6,743 nt of DNA, from the NCBI GenBank assembly GCA_016184445.1, contig JACPCT010000192.1:1-6743 (forward strand), written 5' to 3'. Below the pieces are notes generated by a model. That model did no database searches. It was not told the origin of the DNA and worked only from the letters and a program-made list of their open reading frames with translations. This DNA comes from Candidatus Tectimicrobiota bacterium (GTDB taxonomy: Bacteria > UBA8248). Positions 1-6,743 of the stretch are shown one piece after another; the stretch's first letter is position 1, and each line of letters starts with the position of its first letter. Made by a program: the position numbers and the translations under genes.

Positions 1-54
1 TCCTACGACGCCATTCGCAAGCACGAAGGCTTCTGGAGGTTCCCGTTTCCCTGA
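1..54 (+). CDS. C-terminal tail of an unidentified protein (partial)
   Basis: The first frame is open from the window edge to a TGA at 52-54 and encodes 17 residues ending in WRFPFP. Nearly all codons end in G or C, like the real genes in this window, and the sequence becomes AT-rich right after the stop. Both points suggest the true end of a gene that begins outside the window. Too little remains to name a family. It runs in the same direction as HU, with about 200 nt between them, and HU has its own likely promoter. The frame at base 2 is also open here, but it runs on through AT-rich non-coding sequence and is less convincing. Confidence 0.45.
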   Translation, partial: SYDAIRKHEGFWRFPFP

Positions 55-91
55 TTACCGCAATTTTATTGAGGATTCGGGCAATCGGCGC

Positions 92-120
92 TTGCAAACA
101 GCAGAGATTCTGGCTAAAAT
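92..120 (+). promoter_or_regulatory. Putative sigma70-type promoter of the HU gene
   Basis: TTGCAA at 92-97 and TAAAAT at 115-120 are separated by exactly 17 nt. They match 4/6 and 5/6 of the -35 and -10 consensus. The surrounding stretch is the only AT-rich part of the window, with an A/T-rich patch at 61-70 just upstream. A start near 127 would give a 5' leader of about 125 nt before the HU ATG. The leader (121-251) contains only a tiny GGAC/GTCC hairpin at 160-170 and nothing resembling a known riboswitch. The call rests on motif match and position only. Confidence 0.5.
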
Positions 121-251
121 TAGGAGCGTGGTTGAGTCCCGCCCTCATATTTATTCTCTGGACGCCGTCCGGAGCCGTGTCGAGCCACCGCCCGTTTCGA
201 GTCCGCAGTTCCGCCCATGGGGCCGCTTTATGCGGACCAGGAGATGGAGAA

Positions 252-524
252 ATGAACAAAGGAGATCTGGTTGACGCCATCGCCAAGCAGACGGACATGA
301 GCAAGTCGGGGGCCGAGGCGGTCGTGAACGCCTTCGTTTCCACGGTCACGGGCGCCCTGAAGAAAGGGGACAAGGTCACCCTGACCGGGTTCGGGACGTT
401 CAGCATCTCGAAGCGCGGCCCGCGGAAAGCACGAAACCCGAGGACGGGCGAGACGATTCAGGTCAAGGCCTCCAAGGTTCCCCGGTTCAAGGCGGGAGCC
501 GGCCTCAAGAGCGCCGTCAAGTAG
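252..524 (+). CDS. hup: HU-family DNA-binding protein (nucleoid protein)
   Basis: This 90-residue protein has the normal length of bacterial HU, which forms dimers that bind and bend DNA in the nucleoid. It begins MNKGDLVDAIA, the typical first helix. It has the GFGTF strand at residues 46-50 and the DNA-contacting beta-arm with RNPRTG at 61-66, where Pro63 is the intercalating proline of the family. It ends in the usual PxFKAG...LK segment. The ATG at 252 is chosen because HU homologues begin here and AGGAG at 239-243 lies 8 nt upstream. The same frame stays open back to a TTG at 69, but that 61-residue extension is unlike any HU and covers the promoter. The gene is monocistronic, with its own likely promoter and terminator, and converges on the - strand operon. 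HU rather than IHF is favoured by overall match. The exact paralogue cannot be assigned. Confidence 0.95.
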   Translation: MNKGDLVDAIAKQTDMSKSGAEAVVNAFVSTVTGALKKGDKVTLTGFGTFSISKRGPRKARNPRTGETIQVKASKVPRFKAGAGLKSAVK

Positions 525-555
525 CAGCCGAAGCACCGGAACCAAACCGCAGCCA

Positions 556-594
556 AGCGAGCGGGGGGCCTCGTGCATCCCCGTTCCGCTTTTT
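556..594 (+). terminator. Rho-independent terminator of HU
   Basis: The left arm AGCGAGCGGGG (556-566) pairs with CCCCGTTCCGCT (579-590) through one bulged base and one G-U pair. The loop is 12 nt and is followed directly by a T run at 590-594. It lies about 30 nt past the HU stop and ends 8 nt before the stop codon of the opposing operon (602). Read on the - strand, the stem is preceded by A's and followed only by a weak, interrupted T stretch, so it should work mainly for HU. Confidence 0.75.
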
Positions 595-601
595 GGGGCC
601 C

Positions 602-1441
602 CTATTGCTCCTCCGCCGTGAGGGTCCCTTCGCCCGCCCACCCATCGCGGTCCGCGAGCACGTCGATGGCTCCACCCACGAAATCCGGGTAATCGCTCAC
701 CTTCTCCGAGGCGTCGAGGATGAGTCCCCGCGTGCGGCCGATGTTCGCCTCGCTGTAGGGCAGCCGGAGCTTGCGCAGGATGATCTTCGTCCGTCCATCC
801 AGGAAGAGCGAGTCGACACCGTACAACGCCCCGTAGAAGCGGGCGGGGGCGCCCTGGCTTCTCTCCACCTTGGCGGGCTCGCACCCGTACAGGAGAGAGA
901 CGCCCTCGATGTACTCGCGCCGCTGTTCCCCCTTCATTTCGGCGCGAGCGCCGCTCAGGACGAGGGCCACGCTCCGATCCTCTTGATAGATGCGGAAGTC
1001 CACCGCGATCTCGACCAGGACATGGGCCAGGTAGTGGGCCTCGCGGGGCGCTAGGTCCTGGCCCATCTCCCGGGCGTAGTCCCGGACGAGGGGCACGAGG
1101 TCGGCCCCCCGGCGGTAGGTGTAGCCCATCTTCTGGGCGGGATCGAGGGCGGAGGCCGCCTTGGCGGGCGTGCCGTAGTGGCAGAAATTGTCCACCACGA
1201 TGTGGCACTTCACCCACACGAGCTTGGGGTAGCGGGCCAGGGCACCGGCGGGCGGAGCGAAAACGTGGGTCTCGCGGGCGCGGAACTCCTGGGAGAGCGG
1301 AAGGCTGTCGGGTGTGACGTTGTAGATGTAGAGGTCGTGCTCGGCGGGGGGCGGCGTCTCGCCGTGGCCCAGCAAGCGGCGCAGGATCAGCGTGTGGCAG
1401 TTGGTCAGCAAGGGAATGCCCCCGTCGTCTGGTCCCGTCAC
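602..1441 (-). CDS. Putative zinc-dependent phospholipase C-like (PF00882-type) protein
   Basis: This last gene of the operon encodes 279 residues. The family call comes from a spaced set of possible metal ligands resembling zinc-dependent phospholipase C and S1/P1 nucleases. These are an N-terminal NCHTLI with His16, NVTPDSLPL with Asp45, HxxxDxxxH at His80-Asp84-His88 followed by YG, and HxxxE at His140-Glu144. Members use three zinc ions to hydrolyse phosphodiester bonds, often in phospholipids. No signal peptide or membrane segment is visible, so the protein looks cytosolic, unlike secreted toxins of the family. The second half (after about residue 160) has no motif I recognise. The proposed GTG start (1441-1439) shares a GTGA with the stop of the upstream hydrolase, which suggests translational coupling; no well-placed Shine-Dalgarno is seen. 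A TTG at 1411-1409 is an alternative start that still keeps His16. The reading frame is secure, the family is tentative and the substrate is unknown. Confidence 0.6.
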   Translation of the reverse strand: MTGPDDGGIPLLTNCHTLILRRLLGHGETPPPAEHDLYIYNVTPDSLPLSQEFRARETHVFAPPAGALARYPKLVWVKCHIVVDNFCHYGTPAKAASALDPAQKMGYTYRRGADLVPLVRDYAREMGQDLAPREAHYLAHVLVEIAVDFRIYQEDRSVALVLSGARAEMKGEQRREYIEGVSLLYGCEPAKVERSQGAPARFYGALYGVDSLFLDGRTKIILRKLRLPYSEANIGRTRGLILDASEKVSDYPDFVGGAIDVLADRDGWAGEGTLTAEEQ

Positions 1442-2262
1442 TCCACGATCCGGAACCTGCCCTCCTCGTCCCGGACCTTCCCTTCCTCCGCCAGCTTCTC
1501 CAGGTGGGAGCGCACCATGGACGTCCCCATGCGTATCCGCGCCTCCCCCAGGCCGCGGTAGATATCCTCCGCGATACCGGCCGGCGTCTCGGGCCCCTTG
1601 GCGAGGGCGGCCAGCACTTGCTCTTCGCGCTGGGCCCGGTGGGCAAGGAGGGCCCGGATGCGGCCCCCCGGATCGCGCACAGGAGAACCATGGCCCGGAT
1701 AGATGACGCGCGGCTCGAGCGCGAGTATCCGTTGGAGGGTGCGCAGGTAATCGCTCAGACAGCCCAAGGGGGGAGAAATGGACGTCGTCGTGGGCAGGAG
1801 CACGTTGTCTCCCCCGAAGAGGACGCGCTCCTCCGCCCACCAGAAGGAGAGATGCCCGGGCGAATGGCCAGGGGTCAGGAGAGCCTCGACCTCCATCTTC
1901 CCGAAGCGGAGCTTCGTGCCCTCCTCGACCGGTTCCAGCACAAGGGAGGGCTGCCGCTCCTTCATCAGGGGAATCTCGATGGGGTGGGCGCAGGCCCGGG
2001 CTCCCGTGGCCTCGCAGACGGCCGCCGCGCCCCCCAAGTGGTCACGGTGGAAGTGCGTCAGGATGAGCGTGTCGAGCCCCTCGGGAGCCGCCTCCCGGAG
2101 CCACTCCAGCAGCGTGACGGTGGTCTCAGCGTAGGCCGAGTCCAGGAGCGCAAGAGGGCTCGGCCCGAGCAGGGTGACGTTCACATGGTCCATGTACAGG
2201 CCAGGCGGGGCCGGGATGCGGCGGGTGCGGATCAACTCATCGTGCACGGGGGCGGGCGGCAA
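1438..2262 (-). CDS. Metallo-beta-lactamase-fold hydrolase, LACTB2-like
   Basis: This 274-residue protein has the complete metal-binding set of the metallo-beta-lactamase superfamily. The set is HFHRDH (His70, His72, Asp74, His75), PGH with His133, GGD with Asp152 and PGHG with His191, enough for a two-zinc site. The C-terminal part (about 205-272) begins HRAQREEQVL and looks like a winged helix. This combination is typical of the LACTB2/RNase Z-like branch, whose human member is an RNA endonuclease. Bacterial members are often loosely annotated as hydrolases or glyoxalase II-like, so RNA cleavage here is only an inference. The start is a TTG at 2262, supported by AGGA at 2275-2272 with a 9-nt spacer that overlaps the stop of the cyclase gene. 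A GTG at 2247 has no Shine-Dalgarno. The gene lies 11 nt after the cyclase and overlaps the downstream gene by 4 nt, so it is a mid-operon gene. No export signal is seen. Confidence 0.9.
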   Translation of the reverse strand: MPPAPVHDELIRTRRIPAPPGLYMDHVNVTLLGPSPLALLDSAYAETTVTLLEWLREAAPEGLDTLILTHFHRDHLGGAAAVCEATGARACAHPIEIPLMKERQPSLVLEPVEEGTKLRFGKMEVEALLTPGHSPGHLSFWWAEERVLFGGDNVLLPTTTSISPPLGCLSDYLRTLQRILALEPRVIYPGHGSPVRDPGGRIRALLAHRAQREEQVLAALAKGPETPAGIAEDIYRGLGEARIRMGTSMVRSHLEKLAEEGKVRDEEGRFRIVE

Positions 2263-2271
2263 TGACGGGCG

Positions 2272-2275
2272 TCCT
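2272..2275 (-). promoter_or_regulatory. Ribosome binding site deciding the TTG start of the hydrolase gene
   Basis: AGGA overlaps the TAG stop of the cyclase gene (2276-2274) and lies 9 nt before the TTG at 2262. No comparable sequence precedes the GTG at 2247, so this site favours the rare TTG start and suggests that translation of the two genes is coupled. Confidence 0.6.
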
Positions 2276-4250
2276 AGGAATTTTTCTTGGCGACATACTG
2301 GGAGATGATGGAGCGGGGCTCCTCCCCGATGTCCAGGAACTGAAGGTTCACTTTGTAGCCCTTGCGGCCGGCTTCCTCGATCCAGGTCGCACGGACGACG
2401 TGGCCGACCAGGTCCTTCACCGGCCCCCCGCCGGGGATGGTGAAATTCAAGCGGATGGAGTTGCCCGCATCGGCGGGGAAGCTCGTTTGGATGAGCGCCC
2501 CGCCCGCACTGATGTTGCGGATGATGCCCTGGCGCGTCCCGCTGATCCCCTCCTGGACGTAGATGGCGAAGAGCTCCACGTCCGCGCGGGGGGTCGCGCG
2601 CTTGATCTGGCCGGCCTCCCGGGAGGGCGGCTGGATGCTCGTGACGAGGTAGACGGGAACCTCCTCGGCCTTGCCCTTGACCTTGACGGGGCCGAGGGCC
2701 TCCCCTTGCGCGTAATCCTTGATCTTCTCCCAGGTGGTGGCGCTGACGGCGACTGAATTATGCTTCGCGACGCTCTCCATCCGGTTGGCGAGGTTCACGG
2801 CGTCCCCGATGACGGTGTAGTCCATCCGCTGGGGGGAGCCCAAGTTGCCCGCGACCACGGGGCCTGAGTTCACCCCCACGCGCATCTTGAAAGTGGGCTT
2901 CCCCTCCGACTTCCACTTTTCCATCAGGCCGTCGGCGGCGGCGATCATGTCCAGGGCGGCCTTGACGGCCCAGGCGGGATGGTCGGGCTCGAAGACCGGC
3001 GCGCCGAAGACGGCCATCGTGGCGTCCCCGATGAACTTGTCCAGGGTGCCGTTGTTCTTGAAGATCATCTCGGCCATCAGGGTGAAGTACTCGTTCAGGA
3101 GCGCGACCAGCTCGTCCGGGCGCAGGGCCTCGCTGAAGGGGGTGAAGCCTACGACGTCGGAGAAAAGCACCGAGCACTCCACCGTGGATCCGCCGAGGAC
3201 CAGCTCATCCTCCTGCTTGAGGATGTCCTCGACGATGGCCGGGGAGAGGTAGCGCGAGAGGCTCGACCGCTTGCGGGTCTCTTCCTGAATGTTCTGGTAG
3301 AGGCGGGCGTTCTCGAGGGCCCCTGCAGCCGCGCTGGCGAAGGACTGGGCCAGGCGGACCAGGTCCTGGGTGAAGCCGGGCGCCCCGGCCTGGTTGTCCA
3401 CGTAGAGGGTGCCCAGGTTGCGGTCCTTGTAGTTCACGGGGACGCAGAGGATGGCGCGCGCGTCCGAGCGCATGACGCTCGCGAAGCCCGCCGTGCGCGT
3501 GTCTCCCTTGGAATTGGCCGTGAAGAAGGGCGCCCCCTCGGCCGCCACCCGGCTGGCGACGCCCGTGCTGAAGACCCGGGCCTCACCTTGATCGAGATCC
3601 CCTCCCATGCCCCGGGCCACGCGCACCTCCAGCGCGCCGGTGCCTTCATCCCGGAGCATCAGGAAGCCGCGTTTGGCGTTGAGGGTCGGGATGGCGTAGT
3701 CCATGATCCGCTCCAGGAGCACGCTGAGTTCGTGCTCCTGGTTCAGGGTCTGGCTGACTTCCAGCAGGGTTTCGAGATCCTTCCCTCCCCTTTTCAAGAT
3801 ATTCTGCTGGCGCTTGGCCTCGACAAGGACATCTCCGAGGGCCTGGGCCTGGGCCACGACGGCCTCGGGGACCGCCGAGGCGGAAGCCTGGCGCGCCATA
3901 TAGAGGGCGCGGTTCAATTCGCCCACGTACTCCTCGAGGCGCTCGAAGGGGTCGCCGGGGCCGCCCGGGGCGGAAGGTGCGGGTGGAGCGGGTGCACGCA
4001 CAGCCGGAGCAGCGGGCGCTGGATTCGGCACGGGCGGTGGGGCGGCAGGAGGTGCGGCGGCGGCCGGTGGGGAAGGCGGCGGGGAGCTCGGGGCGGAAAC
4101 CGCACCATCGGAAACCGCCGGGGTGAAGGTGGCGCCGCACTTCTTGCACTTCACCCGGGCGCGCGCCAGCTCGGCGGCAGACCGGTTCACGCGGTAAACC
4201 GTGCCGCATTCGGGACAGGCGACCCGGGTGGGTTCGACGGCTTGCTCCAC
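2274..4250 (-). CDS. Zinc ribbon-GAF-class III nucleotide cyclase-PilZ fusion protein
   Basis: This 658-residue protein has four recognisable domains. Residues 10-42 form an MJ0042-type zinc ribbon (CPxC at Cys12/15, CKKC at Cys35/38). A Pro/Ala-rich linker spans about 48-97 and a helical segment about 100-155. A GAF domain (about 158-315) leads through a helix (RYLSPAIVEDIL, 333-344) into a class III cyclase catalytic domain (about 356-535). The catalytic residues are present: metal-binding Asp365 (FSD) and Asp409 (GDA), base-recognising Lys405 and Thr479, and transition-state Asn486 and Arg490. The Lys/Thr pair is the kind found in bacterial adenylate cyclases, so cAMP is the likely product. 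The C terminus (about 545-655) is a PilZ domain with both c-di-GMP motifs, RATPR (551-555) and NISAGG (579-584). No membrane segment is seen, so it should be a soluble, probably dimeric enzyme. The GTG start at 4250 has GAGGAG 9 nt upstream. It lies 31 nt after the kinase gene and 11 nt before the hydrolase. Direct c-di-GMP control of activity is inferred from the domains, not shown. Confidence 0.93.
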   Translation of the reverse strand: MEQAVEPTRVACPECGTVYRVNRSAAELARARVKCKKCGATFTPAVSDGAVSAPSSPPPSPPAAAAPPAAPPPVPNPAPAAPAVRAPAPPAPSAPGGPGDPFERLEEYVGELNRALYMARQASASAVPEAVVAQAQALGDVLVEAKRQQNILKRGGKDLETLLEVSQTLNQEHELSVLLERIMDYAIPTLNAKRGFLMLRDEGTGALEVRVARGMGGDLDQGEARVFSTGVASRVAAEGAPFFTANSKGDTRTAGFASVMRSDARAILCVPVNYKDRNLGTLYVDNQAGAPGFTQDLVRLAQSFASAAAGALENARLYQNIQEETRKRSSLSRYLSPAIVEDILKQEDELVLGGSTVECSVLFSDVVGFTPFSEALRPDELVALLNEYFTLMAEMIFKNNGTLDKFIGDATMAVFGAPVFEPDHPAWAVKAALDMIAAADGLMEKWKSEGKPTFKMRVGVNSGPVVAGNLGSPQRMDYTVIGDAVNLANRMESVAKHNSVAVSATTWEKIKDYAQGEALGPVKVKGKAEEVPVYLVTSIQPPSREAGQIKRATPRADVELFAIYVQEGISGTRQGIIRNISAGGALIQTSFPADAGNSIRLNFTIPGGGPVKDLVGHVVRATWIEEAGRKGYKVNLQFLDIGEEPRSIISQYVAKKNS

Positions 4251-4259
4251 CTCTGGCGG

Positions 4260-4265
4260 CTCCTC
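4260..4265 (-). promoter_or_regulatory. Ribosome binding site deciding the GTG start of the cyclase gene
   Basis: GAGGAG, read 4265 to 4260, lies in the 31-nt gap after the kinase stop, with a 9-nt spacer to the GTG at 4250. The start is placed just before the zinc ribbon, which agrees with this site. No terminator or promoter is visible in the gap. Confidence 0.7.
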
Positions 4266-4281
4266 TTTGCCCCCTGCGAAG

Positions 4282-6699
<2,418 letters not shown>

Positions 6700-6706
6700 G
6701 CGCGAT

Positions 6707-6713
6707 CTCCTCC
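6707..6713 (-). promoter_or_regulatory. Strong ribosome binding site supporting the TTG start of the kinase gene
   Basis: GGAGGAG, read 6713 to 6707, sits 7 nt before the TTG at 6699. This near-perfect site makes the TTG start convincing despite its rarity. Confidence 0.7.
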
Positions 6714-6715
6714 CC

Positions 6716-6742
6716 TTACGGATGGGTCATGTTCACCGACCG
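6716..6742 (-). other. Possible last codons of an upstream operon gene, or leader sequence
   Basis: On the - strand one frame is open from the window edge to a TAA at 6718-6716, encoding RSVNMTHP before the stop. It would leave 16 nt before the kinase TTG, a spacing normal for a continuing operon. With only eight codons this may be chance, and the stretch could equally be the untranslated leader of the kinase mRNA. No promoter motif is seen in these 44 bases. Confidence 0.2.
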
Positions 6743-6743
6743 G

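Noticed and set aside
69..251. 61-residue N-terminal extension of HU from a TTG at 69
   Set aside because: HU proteins begin at the ATG at 252, which has a good ribosome binding site. The extension covers the promoter and AT-rich leader and resembles no known domain.
92..274. 60-codon + strand frame before and into HU
   Set aside because: It starts with TTG inside the putative -35 box, overlaps the HU start in another frame, and has no ribosome binding site or recognisable motif.
595..602. GGGGCCCC palindrome beside the HU terminator
   Set aside because: It is short, expected in GC-rich DNA, and has no supporting context.
1438..1441. Possible frameshift fusing the hydrolase and the phospholipase-like protein
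   Set aside because: The hydrolase ends naturally after its winged helix, and the GTGA overlap is an ordinary start-stop junction in operons.
228..1691. Long - strand open frame (487 codons) spanning the HU and phospholipase-like regions
   Set aside because: The translation is Arg/Pro/Gly-rich shadow sequence, out of frame with the recognisable - strand proteins and antisense to HU.
1504..2265. 253-codon + strand frame opposite the hydrolase gene
   Set aside because: It is antisense to a protein with all metallo-beta-lactamase motifs and has shadow-like composition.

Overview
This is a GC-rich bacterial window. It holds one small gene on the + strand (HU) and, converging on it, a tightly packed four-gene operon on the - strand. 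Only the HU upstream region (about 55-200) is clearly AT-richer. The GC-rich codon use, GTG/TTG starts, N-terminal zinc-ribbon signalling proteins, cytosolic Hanks-type kinases and PilZ domains suit a GC-rich uncultured lineage related to the former Deltaproteobacteria, NC10, Rokubacteria or Acidobacteria. The sequence alone does not settle which, and there is no rRNA or other taxonomic marker.

Layout: 1-54 is the last few codons of a + strand gene entering from the left. 55-251 is the HU promoter and leader, with a good sigma70-type match at 92-120. 252-524 encodes a 90-residue HU-family nucleoid protein, closed by an intrinsic terminator at 556-594. The - strand operon is transcribed from right to left. 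First comes a TPR-Ser/Thr protein kinase (6699-4282). It is followed by a multidomain zinc ribbon-GAF-class III nucleotide cyclase-PilZ protein (4250-2274), then a metallo-beta-lactamase-fold hydrolase of the LACTB2-like type (2262-1438), and last a putative zinc-dependent phospholipase C-like protein (1441-602). Gaps are 31 nt, 11 nt and a 4-nt overlap, so the genes are very probably cotranscribed. All four appear to start with GTG or TTG, three of them behind clear Shine-Dalgarno sequences.

The most interesting object is the cyclase. It carries an intact class III catalytic set, with a Lys/Thr pair typical of adenylate cyclases, and is fused to a C-terminal PilZ domain that keeps both c-di-GMP-binding motifs (RxxxR and NxSxxG). 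One polypeptide could therefore make cAMP under c-di-GMP control, with a GAF domain as a second input and a metal-binding ribbon at the N terminus. A soluble Ser/Thr kinase lies immediately upstream, so the operon may join phosphorylation, c-di-GMP and cAMP signalling. How the two hydrolases fit is unknown. No mobile elements, CRISPR arrays, tRNA or rRNA genes were seen.
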